Shown piece after piece: positions 44,201 through 59,200 of a DNA stretch of 64,000 nt. Positions within the stretch are counted from its first letter, which is position 1. Each line of letters opens with the position of its first letter. Made by a program: the position numbers and the translations under genes. Under the pieces are notes generated by a model. It searched no databases and was not told the DNA's origin. It saw only the letters and a list, made by a program, of their open reading frames with translations. The stretch comes from Acanthaster planci (Eukaryota; Echinodermata; Asteroidea; Valvatida; Acanthasteridae), in NCBI RefSeq assembly GCF_001949145.1, contig NW_019091362.1:310670-374669 (forward strand), written 5' to 3'.

Positions 44201-47200
44201 AAATGAGCTTACTCAGAGGCTGAGTTTTCAAGTTCTCAAGCTCAGCAACACAACCTGAACAATTTTATGATTTTCCATATAAAGTAGTTTTTGAGTTTTA
44301 AAGAAGCTTATATTTACTGCACATTTTCAGTTGAATAGTAAAGTTTTAAAGGAGTCCTGGTCTGGCGGTTACCTGGTAAGTACAGATTTCCTAGAGTAGT
44401 GGTGACTCATTTAAGTGATATTTGGTTGAAATTATGAGTATGTCTTCACTACCTTCTCCTACAGGGCCCCAGGAAGACAGTTTACATCTTACCTGTCCCA
44501 AAACAAACTCCCAAAACCAAACCAAAGCAACTGATATTCTCATTACAGAGCACCAACCATTCAGATGTGACAGGTAATCGATGTAGGAGAGGATGTACTC
44601 AGGAATATCTCCATACTTCTTCAATCCCAGCTCAAAGATCTTGAATGCAACTTGTTGGTCCTGAATTTGGGAGAAAAAAATCCATGGCTACTAACAAAAC
44701 TAGGGCTGTTTTGAGCCGAGCATGCACATCCTTGCATTGTTATGGATACCAGTTAAAATTAGACCATGCTTCTGTAACAGTATTACATTAAGCCTAACCC
44801 CCAAGGGTGTATGTAAAATTGTATTGAAATTGGAGGATTTGGGACTTTTGGGTGAAGCACGGTGAATGAAGTGGTGCAAATATCTGCACTTACATTCAAG
44901 TAAGTTTTTATCAAAATTGCATTTATTTGCTTCAAGATGTACACAACTATATTATTTCCACTCCTTAAACTTTTCCCGTCAAAACTTTAGCTTTTCTCAG
45001 AGTACTCACTGACTAAAAAAACTCATGGAAGCTTTGATCTAAAAGCTGCAGTCTTCATGTTTCATTTGAGTTGCAGTTAGATATTAAAATGTATGCATTT
45101 TTTTCAAACTTTTCTTCAATATTGACAGAGGATCGCTTACGCTAGAATATTTCAAAGTGGGCTGTAAAGAATTCATGGACGCTTGCCACCAACACAAGTA
45201 GGAAGACAATATTTATTTTGATTACAGTTGCTGTTACAGTGCTGTTCTTACCTTACTGCAGTAATACTCCATAAGTGCAGCTGCAATGAAGACGTGATAG
45301 TGGACTCTGATATCTTCCCTGGCCTTCTTGAAGATTGCTCGGGCTGCCTTGATACCCTCTGCTCTACGAGTAAACTTCATGTATTGGATGTACACCTGAG
45401 ATATTGGATGAGAACAGATGAATCCAAGAATAACAACTTTCAAATGTGTATCTTTATTCGCATTATATAAAGGAAAAGCTGAAAAGAGATATGTTTAGTT
45501 TTCGTTCTTGTACAAGATCTCACAACCTATCACAACCTATCACTTTTTTTGCCAAGATGCACATAAATTTGACATTAAGTATACCTTTGAGGTAAAACAT
45601 TCAGTGGGGCTGCAATGACTTGTTAATGGGGCAGTGTTTTCAGGAGGGAAGACAGGACAGCGATAGATTACCTTGGGATTCTTTACAACTAAAAATGACA
45701 ACATGAGACTGTGAAGAAGCACAAACCATGAAGTTTGACTACCATCCTTTAGATTACTCACCAGGGTAGGGTCAATGTCCTCAATGGCCAACAGCCTCTT
45801 GTAGATGTTGTGAACCTTTTCATACTTCATCCGACCCTGACATCAACCCAAAGAAAAAGAACCTTTAAAAGTTTAAAACGAAGAACATGACAAGTGGATT
45901 GAAAAATAACATTTCAATGAATGAATTGGAGAAGTGCTATTAAACACATGCAAAAGTGGGTCAAGGAGGGGACTGGTGGTTGGGGGAGGGGCTCAGGATC
46001 TGAAAAGGGGAGGAGATCAAGTGAGGGGTCAAGTAAATCACCTCTTCAAAGTCTGCATAGGCAAAGTAGATCAGCATACTCTTCTTCATCAGTGTTTGGA
46101 TTGCCCTCTCATAGATTGCGGCGGCTTCATCACTGAATACTTTGGCGTTGTTCATGTCCTGAGCAACAAGTAAGCGAAACAATCCAGTAAATGAAGCGGT
46201 CATTCCAGAACACTCCTCTGATTTAGTAATTGCATGTTTATTCTGAGATGTGACTTACGCCCTTTTCTGCAAAGGATTTGCTGGAGTTTTCCAGGTACAA
46301 GGCAGCCTCATACCACACATCAGGATGATGACCAAGACATAAGAGGCACTGCTCATATGCAAACATCACTGCATGTGAAACAACAAAAAGATATACCGCT
46401 GTCAACAAAGCAACAAACTATCTGAGCACGATGCAGAAATAACCAAATACTCATATAAATATTTGATCACTACAAATTACAGTACAAGTGATGTCCTCAG
46501 AACTTCAGGGATGTCTCCAATTCCTTCCTCGCAATGTGCCCCTTCAGTGTTCTGTCTAAATTTCTAATTCTGAGACAGTCCTACCTCTTTTTGTCATGAG
46601 AGTCTGATCCTCCGTTCTGGTAGGGTTAGTCTTTTCCCAATTGATGTACTTCTTCCACAGTTCCACCTGTTTTGATTCTTCCAGAGTTCCTGTTGGGGGC
46701 ACTGCTGGATTGTTGCGATTTAGTCCTTTCGTGACGGCCTCATACTCCTACAAACCAACCGACAAATCAACCAATTTGTGAGATCAAATGCTGTATGAAC
46801 AAATGCTGAAGTGGCCTTACAGCAGAAAGGAAGCATCTTACTGGACGAATCTCAATCAAAAATTAAAATGTTTTCCCAAGATTACTGAAGACAATTAAAG
46901 ATATTTCAAGGAGTGCAAAGTTAAATTATTTAAACTTCTTCACTGTTCATTTGAAAAAGTAAACAGGAAAGCATCAGTACTGTTACCTTGGCAACTCTTC
47001 TGGCATTCATGTAACTGCGGCTCCTATCATCTATCATTTTCTTGGCAATGATAGGGTTGATTCCCTGAGAATTACGAACATTGTTTGGTAGTAAGAGCAA
47101 GGGAAAAACTGATCAGGAATGGCTTTGATCTATCCAGATCTAATGACAACCAGCTAGCAGAGTCATTCTATAAATTAGGGTTCCAATGTTTTAATGTCCA

Positions 47201-50200
47201 TTACACGTGACCCACACAAATGGAATTTGACAAGGGACATATCATTGAAATTGACTTCAAACTATTTTTATTTGTTTGGCAAGTTATTTTCATAACTTTA
47301 ATCACTCTTGATTAAAAATTTGTGTTCTAAACGTACAAAATCATTTGCCGCATGTGACAGGAAAAGGAAAATACGGGACCCAAAATTTACAGAATAACCC
47401 AGCACCAAATAACCGGCCCATCCTCATCCATCCCCAAGTTTTCCTGGTTACTGCCAGTAAAATGGGACTCTCATAAAACCAAGTAAAACCTTCCCAAATC
47501 TATGACATCATGTTAAGTAAGACTGTGAGATAATTAAGGATTCAATACCTACATTTTCATATGTACAGTAGTCCTTCCAGAAAACCTCTATGTTGACCAT
47601 TGGATTGACCACACCCCTCTGATACACCCTACGTACTGCAGTGATCCGTTGGTTCTCTGCATAAGAACCTTTTGCCTCCCTGACATAAGCAACAATAAAA
47701 TAATCAGTAAATGTACCATCAATTACCTGATAAACCACTAGGGACCAATGGCTAAAGGTCTTCATCCATAAATTGAAAACCAGGAGTCAAAGGTTGAGAT
47801 TCCACTTCCTGGGTTCGCCCATGTCAATGACCAAGGTATTTTGTCTTTACTGCTCCTGTCCACCATTGAGATGGTTTGCACACAGTGTAAATCGGTTGCA
47901 GTTCAAAACGTTAACTGAGAGTACTGCATGAATTTAAATATGGCTGTAATAAATAAATGCAAGAAATGGACAGTGCTGCTTATAGGTCCAGATTACTTCA
48001 TTTCATGGATGACCACATTGATTATCTGCCAATGACTATCAAACTTAGCAGTACCCACGATATTATGGAATGATACAAGCACAAGTCACCAGAGCCTTTT
48101 TTGAGTGACAAACCTTTAAAAAATTCCCGGACCATAGAAATCAATGGAAACATCAACATTTTTCACCCACACGGTGTCATTTTGCTCAGAAAGCCAAAAT
48201 GAGTGACACATCTTAACAAAGAGCTAAGCTTGCTCTTTCTAATGCATATCTGAAACAACAGTACTGAAAAAGGTCTTAAGGTTCATTTTCGGGTCACAAA
48301 TGTTATCTGTAGTTGTTTCTTTTCCATTGGTTCATCTCATCCAATGATGTGTGAATATTCTGTTAATACGGCTGTTTCACAATAGTGCACCGCCAAGAGT
48401 TTCCAACGTGTTGGCCAATCACAATGCGCGAACTTTGTCAACACAATGCGCGTCTGGAAAGGGTCGACAAATTTTGTGCGTTATGATTGGCCAACGCCTT
48501 GCAAACTCTTGGTGGCACACTATTGTGAATCGCTCGCATTGTAAAGAAATTGATTCTCATGTCATCTTGATTCTAATCTTCCTTCAGTGTTCCTTTCTGT
48601 CATTTTCTGTTACCTGTCATGTTGCCATCCCAGATTTGAAGTTATTTTGTAACAGAATCAAACTCTCTGTAAATATGAGCTAGAGTTGAATTATTAATCC
48701 AAACAATCAAACTTACGCTCCCTTGAGGTATGTTACATAATCAGCCCAGATCTGGTATGAGTATATATCCATGCCCATTTTGTCCAGTGCAAAGTCGTAA
48801 GCTTGGGCCATCTTCTCACGATACGACGCGAGACCTCCTTTGGTCTCCTTCACATAAGTCAAGTAACACTTCCACAGGTCAATGTTAAGAACCTTCATCA
48901 GGCAACGTTGGAACAGCTATGAAGGTAGGGATCGGAGGAAAAATAATGCCAAATTTTACTGTTTTTTGTTACTCCTAGGCAGCTTATCAAAGTTTTTAAC
49001 ATTTTGAAAGAAAGCTGGGAAAGTTACAAAATACTTCATCACAGGAATTCTTGGTTTTACAAAGCGACTATTTTGAAAATTAAATATGGAATTTATTGTC
49101 CACTTTTGCTGTGGTTGAGAGAAAAAGCCATTTGGAAGAGTAACATGTACATATACACCATGGTAAAAAGTCTCCAATCCAGAAACAGTCTAGAGACAGA
49201 ACAAGAAGCACTTTTTTTTGGGGGGGGGAAGCTTTAAGTGTTGGAGCTACCCCAAATATTGGAAGTTTAAGTAACCTTTTAGGCCTTCTTGAGGTGTGAT
49301 ATTACATTTTCGGCTGTTTACATGTTTGGAAGGAAGGAAAATGAGACTGAGCCCAAGAAAGCCCTTCATAATTTGGGGGTAAAAAAAGTCTGTTGGGGTG
49401 GAAAAATTATCTGGGAGGGGGCAGCGTGGCCCCACTTGGGCAAACCTTGATCCACCCAATAATGATACAAATACTCCTTTACTTGATCATTGCAATTGCA
49501 ATACTGATGCTTTCTAACAATTTACCCAGCTTTGTCAAAAGCACGGCTGAGTTTATTGCACTGTTGGCCCTGTCTGAAGACTTTAAACACTAAATAACAG
49601 CATGAACAGTTAGATTGCCTAACAATAGTGGAACTGGTATATTCTTTAATCTTCACAGGTTTGACTCCGACAAAGCAAAATATGGAAAACACTGCACAAA
49701 GTTTGTTGAAAAGCTTCAATTGTTTGTTTGTTTGTTGTTGCCACGGTAAAAGACAAAAAGGACAAATGTACATATAAAAAACACAATCGTAACACGTACC
49801 TTTTCCACTTTCTCATAGTTCTTGCTTTTAATCTGAAAAGAAAATGTATTTTGGACACAACCGGAGTTAAACAAATGAACAATACGCAATGATCATTTGA
49901 CATATCTTGTTTATTCCCAAAAATCCAGCTCTGAGGATACAACATACACCATAAAGTATTTACCCTGCCAAGCATTTGGTATCACACGTACTTTGAATCC
50001 TCATGTTTTTCAACTTCAGGAATGCAAGGTGAGCTTGCATTTTGGTAAGACACAGCACAGCTATTGACTGAAAGACCAGCTAGATATTGACCAGCAAGAT
50101 GTAAACATGGTGCCACTGGTGAAATGAATTCTAATTCTTGTCGGTGGATTAGCCTAAATGTTCCTTTCTTCCTACGTACATCAGTTGTGTTTTTACCCAC

Positions 50201-53200
50201 TCATGACTGGTAAATCTATGGCTGGGTTGTCAGTACAAAAGTAAAAGAACATAAAAACTACTGCTACATGTAAACAATAGGATAGGAAATTATTGACCCT
50301 CTTTAAAGCATTGGGGAAGATGTACAAACCAAGGGTAATAGTCCTGCTAGCTTTGGCAGGCCATAGGAATAATAGGGAAATAAACGTGGTCTATTGGTAA
50401 TATTAAAGCATTTCATCTGAATCTGTGATCTATGCAGAATTTACTTCAGCAGGTTGACTTGGTGGAAATATCGCCACCAAATAAAATTTATTTTTGACAA
50501 TCTGGAGGGTAAAGCAAGGTATTAAAAAAAAACAAGGGAGTCCCAGGATTTCTCCATGGAAAGTGCTAACTCGTTACAGTATCACACATCAAGTTTTTTC
50601 ACTGCAACTGTATTAAATGGTAACTTTTTCAAAGTGAATTCCATCAAAGGTTTCTTCTTATATTGACCAAAGAGCTAGGTCAAAGTCCTGAAACTCAATA
50701 AAAAAGGTAAGTGAATTTGTCTTATAACAAGATTAAGGATCCTCTGTCGTTACTTACTTGCCCTTGGTAATCAAAGATTTCAAAAGAAGCATATTTGTCA
50801 AATCTGGACATGTTTTTCAAACTTCAGCGTCAAATTCTGGGCCAAGGTGCTATAAATGGCTCTGACTGGCCTGTAAGAACTAAACTAACCACATGTACTT
50901 GATCCTGGCTTCAGTCAAAAAACTGAGACAGAAAATTTTAATAAAACATAAACAGGTTTGAAAGTTGAAACTTGAACTGTGAAAGATGACAGAAATCACA
51001 GCTTCAAACGAGCTTTCATCTAGGATGAAAATATCTGCGTATCTCTTCTCAGCAAATATTAAAACCTGCCTATTCACACCAATCTTACTCCTATTGTACA
51101 TCTGCTGCTATTTCAGACTATCTTCCGTAGTACACTTACTATTGTCCGAGATAGAAATATGAAGATTTACGCACCAGTGTTAAGGATTCACGTAGTTTGG
51201 ATTTTTAATTTTGTACAAACTGCAGATTCAAAATCATGTTTACCTGTCTTTAGGAAGGGTGGCAGAATGAGACCCTGCCTTCAGGACATTTAACAATTAG
51301 ATTTTGGAAAAGGAGGCCGAGAAATGCCATCACTTGCAATTACTTTCATATTAGACTTCTAACTGCATTTAAATCAGCACATTGACTGAAAGTTGGAGAC
51401 TGTCTTGTGAAATTAATTAATTTCTGTTTTGGAAATAAACCAAGATGAAAAGTGCAGAACGATGCCAAATGTAAGCCACACTCTAATTGGATCTAAACTT
51501 TCAGCCAATCAGAGTCCAGTATGTTCAACAAGCAAACCACTTTCATCCTTACATCAGTCTGTGTAAGTTACAAATTTATCAGGGTCTGCTGATAACACAT
51601 AGCATCCTGTCTGTTAACAGGCACCAATATGGAGTCAAAAGCATCCTAGATGTACTTGTGCTCCAAGGAGATCACGTAACAAAATCCAGGGAATATGGTG
51701 AGGCGTGGTTTTTAAACCAATCTTGTTCTCTTCCACTGGTTACGATTCAGGCAGTTAAGTGAATTAAGCCCACTTAAATTATAAAAGGACAAATGTTGGA
51801 GCAAACACAGAAACTGTAGAGCCCTAAACGCCAATATATTAGTACACATGCTATCTTGCAGTCTTAGTGTCAATTTATCAAATGGAAATGAATTTGCAAA
51901 AAGATGGCAAATGAGAAGTTGTGTTGCCAATTCAAAATTAAATTCAAGGTCCTAACACATCCAACAAATATCACACACAGAAATATATTTTCAAAGTCAC
52001 TTGAATCATTTTTTTATTTCAACCCCCTTTGCCACAAGTCTTAATTATGTCTAAATCATGTCACTGCCAGACATAAATTTAAGGCACACCTGGAAATTAA
52101 AATAGCGGGTGAGAAATCAAATCAATCAAATTCACAATTTTTCATAAGCAAACCAACAAAGCCTTTATCAATCATTAAAAGTCAGACATTTACTTCAAGC
52201 GACTGCACTCAATTGTTAAAGAACCGAGTAGAGCTAGCGCAAAAAACTTGGCCTTCATGTTTACTAAGTGCCCTTGTCAAAGGTTTGGGTTAGGGTTAAT
52301 GTACGTGGAACAGTCTGTAGATGAGCACAGGATTAAAATTTTTCAAAAAAGAACTTGCTAGTTTCGAAATCACTGAATTTCCAGTAAGTGCTTCAAGACC
52401 ATTTCAGGTGTTGAAAACCACACATTTAACTGGTGACTACACAAATAAAATTCCAGTAAGAGATGTGAATTGTAATTGATGACCATAATAACCCAAATAA
52501 AAGAAAATAAAGCACAAAAATACCCTCCCCCCAAAAGAGCACCTCAATTTTGTTGCAGTATCTTCAAATATACTCTGCCTGCAAAATTTTAATAATAATC
52601 ATTCCTATTTGAATTAAGGACTAAAGATAACGTAAATTAAAAAGAACACCCATAAAACCAATTTGAGCACGTCTTCAAAAGCACACTTTGCACGACTTTC
52701 ATTAAAGCTGTAATCACTTGAAAATAAAAAAAAAAGGGAGGGCAGTGATTTGTCTGTCCGTCATACATGCATCAGTACAGCAGTCAGTGCCCATACCAGG
52801 TGTCAATAACATTTCACATTGCTAAACAAATGGGCAATGGAGCGTTTTACTGGACATCACCGAAGTTGTATTGGTACAAGGACAGGATTTTGAGCAACCA
52901 ACGTACCAGTAAACTAAGGCTGCATCCAAATCTCTTGTCTAGAGCTAGGTCTAGGTCTTCACTCCATTGAAAGTACGTGGAGACGCGTAGACAATAGACC
53001 TAGCCGTAGCTCTGGAAGCCCGCTTCGGACACGGCCTAACTCTAATGATTACAACAGCAGCTGATTGCTGTGAGTGCAAAGTTTGAGTATTGTTATATTA
53101 AAGGTTGCTCCTGTCAAGATGTATGATTGGGGGATGATGACCATTCCAACAAACACTCAGCAGGAGAGCTGTGAGAACAAGAATAAAACTGTTTGGCTTT

Positions 53201-56200
53201 TCAGGGCTTTGAACACCTACACGCAACATAGGGCAGAGTCAATTCACTATTCGAATATTTGACCTTCAATTCGTTTGAATATTCAAATATTCAGTCTCAC
53301 CAACCAGCAGATTGTTGATTAAACCATATACAGATCAGTTGCAATAATGCACACAATTGTAAATTATAATCACTATTCAGTTCGTAAGTGTGACGTCACT
53401 TCAGTTTAAACCACGCCCACTGCATATGCACTGCACATAGAGGTGAATGCATTGATCGCTGAAATCATGGCGTGTCCACCTTTGTGACAAAGTCACTTAT
53501 GAACCGGATAATGATAAAGCTTCTCACGTCTAGACTTGGAGTATCTCCAGCCACAATTTAGCAAGATTTAAGAGATGAACAATACTTCTTGCCCTGCTGA
53601 AAATTTCTATTGCTCTAAATATTTTCAATGTATAATTTACTTTTGGAGTCGTAAGATATGTTGCTTTTCATTTGAATCTGCTTAAAACAAGCCTCCAAAG
53701 TGCAATTTTTCTCATTTAAAACAAAAGAAAATTCTCCCTTCCTTTTCATGAAATTTGCATTGGAATAATAAAAAAAAATTTATTTGGAAAGTGACATTTG
53801 AATATTCAATATATAATAGAATATTCAGCAAAGCCCTAATGCAACAAGCAACAAATTCTCTTTTGTGAATCTTGCACTTGGTTTAGTTGTTCAAAATGCA
53901 AAACATAACAAATCGCAACTGATTAAACCTCTCCTATTTCTCAATTTTGGGGTCAAAAATCCTGGAATCCGGCCAAATCTGTTGAAATCACATCCCGGTC
54001 ACGTATGCTCCCAGTTGCTATCAGCCAACCTAAGAGAAACGACTACTGTCCGAGCAACGGAACAAACACACTGCTGTAATCCCTTCACACAATTAAAAAA
54101 TAACACCCATTTGAGACAAACATTCACTTTGAAAACATTTTAATATTCAGAAAAAAGGACTTCTTTGAGAAAAATGAGCAGGCCAATAAGATTATGGTTT
54201 GGGAATAAAAATCTACGCAAAGTGTGGCAGGGTCAAATGTATGACATGTTACCTGTAAGGATAAAACCTGCTGTGGGAAAAAGTATCATGTAGTACGCTG
54301 TGCTGGTTACATGGCATGCCTTGAAAAACTGCAAACATCCACAAAATGATCAAATGAAAGTCTTTTTGCCATTTGCATATCATTAACAGTGAAATTCTCA
54401 GTTTCAACAAAATTGACATATAGATGCATTTCTCAACAAATATACTTGCAATTTCTCAATAAAAATCACAACTTAGCAATTTGAAATCTCAACACATATA
54501 TCAAGTGTCCAAGTAAAGTAATACTCTTCATATTAATTTTAAAGGCTTCGCTGCATAACTAACATTTTGCAAGAAATTTAGACATTCAGAACTTAATCTT
54601 TCAAACCTTAAATGTACATATGCATGTAAGGACAAGTGAAATATGGAAGCAGATTAATCTACTTGCATTCTGTTGCCTGCAAAAAGAGATAAGTACAGAT
54701 TGAAACAAATAAAGATGGATGAAGCAATACTGTGAACACATTTTGCTCATTTGCTTCATATTAGCAATATTTAAGTTTCAATACTAAATACAATTCTAAA
54801 TACATCATCCAGAAAAAAATAACAACAAAAAACCACATCCTTTTCATCCGTCCTCCCACTTCCCCACAAGCAAAACAAAATAAAAAAAAAAAAAAGAGAA
54901 AAATGAACCTGATTTATCGTTATGCTCTGTTTTTGGAGGTTAAGCCAACTACAGTAGAAGATACCCTTGAAATGTTAAGAGGACAATAGTGGTACATGTA
55001 ACTTTCAACAACTGTGATGTGATCAAGAAGAATCGGGTTTGTCAGTAGTCCAGTATTTCTCATTTCAGATACAGCTTGAAATATAAATTCCAAACATCAC
55101 ACCAATCCGAGTTCCAGCGTCCACAACTTGTGAACCACACGTCTTATCAAGACAGAATTTTCAAAGCCATGAGTTGATATTGTTATTTTTAAATTCTGCA
55201 TCAGCCATCCTACCACAGAGTACCGGTAGCTTTCTTGTTCGGTAGCCTTACCATGAAATGTGCTGATGATATGGCACTCTATGGGGAGAGAACTGGTACA
55301 ACAAACCATACACTGACCAATGTTGATATGACTCATTTTGCCTGATCGTATCACAATTGAACTTTTAATAAACTTCACAAGCTTCTGTATTCTTATCTGT
55401 AACGTCATCTGTGAATGCGTAAATGTACTTTCTGTCAAGTCTATTTTGCATGGATTTTGTGGAGAATGACATGTATAAACATTTGTCATTAGTGTCTACA
55501 AGATATGTGCATGTGTATATAAACTTAGATGCCCACTGCACAAATGCAGGGAAAGAGGTACTTTAAACAGGGTACATACAAAGAGTGTGTCATGTATGTA
55601 TGGTTTCCCTGGAGGGAAATCACCAATCGTCAATATTGACGTCAATACATGTGACCTAATTCAGGACTTGCTCTCTGGTTGCAAATATGGCCGTCAATAT
55701 TCACGACCAAAATTCAGGACTTACTTTCTGGTTATGAATATTACTGTCAATATTCGCAACCAAAATTCAGGACTTACTTTCTGGTTATGAATATTACTGT
55801 CAATATTTGCAACCGAAATTCATGACTCACTCTTAAGTTGCAATGAAATTCCCAACTCTTATCTCCGATTGCAAATATTGCTGCGAATTTTTTTTCAAGC
55901 AAGCTAGGTGGAAATGAAGTGTTCACGGACAATGACCTACATTTTTCGGCTTGATCTCAACTTATTATTCGGCTGGGCAGTTTTCACACAAAGCAGGGGG
56001 CACAACATTAAAAAAGCAATTGCTGTGTCTAGAGCCGAGCAACTTCTCTCTCTACCCGGCTTGCTGGACAAAAAAAGCAATATTTGCGACCAGAGATAAG
56101 AGTCGTAAATTTGGTCACAAAAACTGACTTAGTATTCCTTGGGTCGCAAACAAAGGCTACATGCCTTACTTGGCATGCACAAGGGTTTATCCACAACGAA

Positions 56201-59200
56201 CACAGGGCAAGGGTTCTCCCCCCTTTTCTCTGTTTGATGTAATCTACATTCAGAATTCACATCTTGGCACGAACAGAAAAAAGCCGTTTTAAGCTTGTTA
56301 TAGTTGAGCTCTGAAGACAAAGGACGCTGTGTTCGATGTGGATGCTTCCATATTTATTGGAACAGATAAAATCAGAGAAAGCATGTTTTCCTTAGAGGTG
56401 CTCTTTAAATCTTCCCAAAATAAAGGGTGATAATTTTGTAGTATGTTGTCCATATTATTTCTTATATTCTCATGGCACTCAATTGCACAAATCAAACATC
56501 ACACACACTTTCTTACACTTTCAGGTACATTTCACAATTAATCTCATGCTATTTACTGTCAGATGTAATGCACTCTCAATGCACATTAAGAATAGTTAGG
56601 CATGCAACTATAAAATCTGGGGAAATAGGATAAATGTTCATACAATTTGCTTTTGCCTCTTGTAAAGGCTCATAATTTTAAAGATTAAGACTAACAAGTC
56701 TAAATTTTTTTTCAACTGATTAATCATTCCTTAATGAATGACACACGACAGCTGATTTTTTCCGTACACAAGTCCTCACACACGTAGGTTTAATAAAGAG
56801 GCATGTTTGCTTTGAGATCATCAAAAAGCAGTATTTTTCTCTAAAATGGCATTTCATGGATGAAATGATTGGGAATGTGTCCTCTGACAGAACCCTTCAC
56901 TTCGTTTGTTTAGAAGAGATGGTCTGAAGCTGGGTAGGGTATGAACACATATCTTTTACCCTGCACAAGTCTATTTTCATAACGCTTTGGGAAACATTTG
57001 TTCCTCTAAGGGCTCAATGATTTTCTAACTTTATGTTCTGCTTCCCATTTTTGATGATGCAAATTTCACTTACAATCACTACACAGGATAAAAAACTTTC
57101 CTTATTTTCATAACTCATCCATAATACCAGTGTGGAAAGGCTGCTATTTTCATCTGCCATGGAATGAGTGAATAAAACCATCCCATATTCTGACCAACAG
57201 TTACAAACTGTGGGGGAAATGCCAAGAGGCACTTATTTTGAAAGGCAAACTCACACATACCGGTGCCCTGCACTCTCTCTCCAATCTCACACACAAAGTA
57301 CATGCATACCAGTGTTTTACTAGTGCATACAGATGTATGTACCATGCACATTGTATATGTGCCTGCTCTGTGTGACAAACTGTGCTCCAATGGCAATCAA
57401 CAAAGCCAGAACCACTGGTCTCTATATGCAAGTGGATATTTCATGTGCTCACTGCCATACAAAAGTGATACCTCCTTGTCTCTATTTTATGGGCCTGCAA
57501 AAACCTGCCATCTGTTCAGTGCACTACGGTGTACTACTGTACAATTACACACGTATTTGCAGTTTTCCAGGTTTTTGTGTGGTACTGTTCGGCAATTAAA
57601 TGATTTGTGGGTCAAAAATAGGAAATTTGTAATTAAATATATAACAAACTGTCCACAAGACAGTCCTGTAGCACAAATGATTTCACAGTCCACTGTGACT
57701 TATATCTCAAATCTAAAGGCCAGTCTCCAACACCTTTGCATTAGGTTTGGATCTCCAAAGATGAGTGACCTCAGACCCTCAGTCTTGACATGTTATCCAG
57801 TCTGTACAGAGAGACCATCGGCTTGAACACTGTGCTGGATGCCAATGCTAGTATTGTGAACTTACTGGTGCTTACAAGCATACCCACGAAGGCAGATTGT
57901 TGCTACATGTAGGTAATATACGGGGGCTCATACTGTAAAATCTCTCAGTAGTCTTCTGGGTATTTTATGAAGTAAGACTTTACCGTCCCAAAGATATACC
58001 ACTTGTCCTCTTGGAATGAATTACATTTTGATCTATTTTTATTCAACCTAATTTACAATGTAATGCATTTGCAAGCGAATACTTCCAAATGAACATTACA
58101 TTCATCGTCTGTACCTAACTTTTAATGTTACTTTTAATTTGAAAACACTGTTTGCGTGAACTTCGTATGGGTCATTCCATAAATCCAAGGTCCATTTTTG
58201 CTGTCTGTCAGGGTACATCTGGTGTATGATTCCTTAAGTCTTAGCACACATTCTTTAATTACCAAAAGCGACTAAGTAATGGAAATTACCAGACAAAAAA
58301 AACTTGAAGTCAATTTCAATGATATATTCATTGGCTAATTCCACAGGTCAGGTGTAACTGGGTCAGAAGAAATGTCAAGACACTGGACCCCAAGTTTATA
58401 GAATGACCCACGTATCAGCTCATTTTTGTATGTTGTGATGTCATTCCACCAGTACTGCTCAGGGATGGGCTTGTGTGAAAGAATTGAGATCCAGTAACAA
58501 AGTCAATCAAATGATTGACATGCCCCTAAAATTCAAAGGGCTCACAATGATTCGAATATCAATCTACATGTATACTGTGGTGTTTCATAATTACTAACCA
58601 GCAAGGAGGTCAGTACTGGTGGAAAAACATGATGTCAATTGTAGATGCACCATGTGATGAATGCAACTCAAATCATTGTGAAAAAAACAGTTGCTCCATA
58701 AAGTGAGTGCAATTATTGTTGGGGCCATTCTATTTCATGAATGCTACTCGTGTTCTGGGTATTCTACCAGTATTTCATGAATGTTGATGTCGCCTAAACA
58801 TTTGCATAAAAGTTCTTGTTTCTGGTTTAAAAAACCCTTAACACTGCTTGAGGGGACTTGACTGAAGTGGGCAAAAAACCCACCAGTTATACTTCCGACT
58901 ACATGCATTTCAAGATGAGTAAAGAGGCTGTAATTCTTTTTGGGGTGGGGGCTAAATTTTTTTGGTACTGACTGAATGGGGTACTCAATTATTTATGTAA
59001 ATTCTAGCTTGGACTCTCCCCATTTGTACCATGCAAGCTGTAAAAAATGCCACCCAAAAAAGATAAAGACTTGCATTAGATAACCCTAACCCTCCTCAAT
59101 CCTCCCAAATCCTTCAGGTGGTTTTGGAGGATTCTGGAAAATTGAGGGTGAATGGCAAAAGTGCATGGCTGATTGCGAAGGAAGCCATGCCTGAAGGTTG

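Noticed and set aside
57263-57826. 187-codon plus-strand frame inside a CSTF3 intron
   Set aside because: A rough estimate gives about 0.7 chance frames of this length in the window. The composition is odd and no domain is visible.
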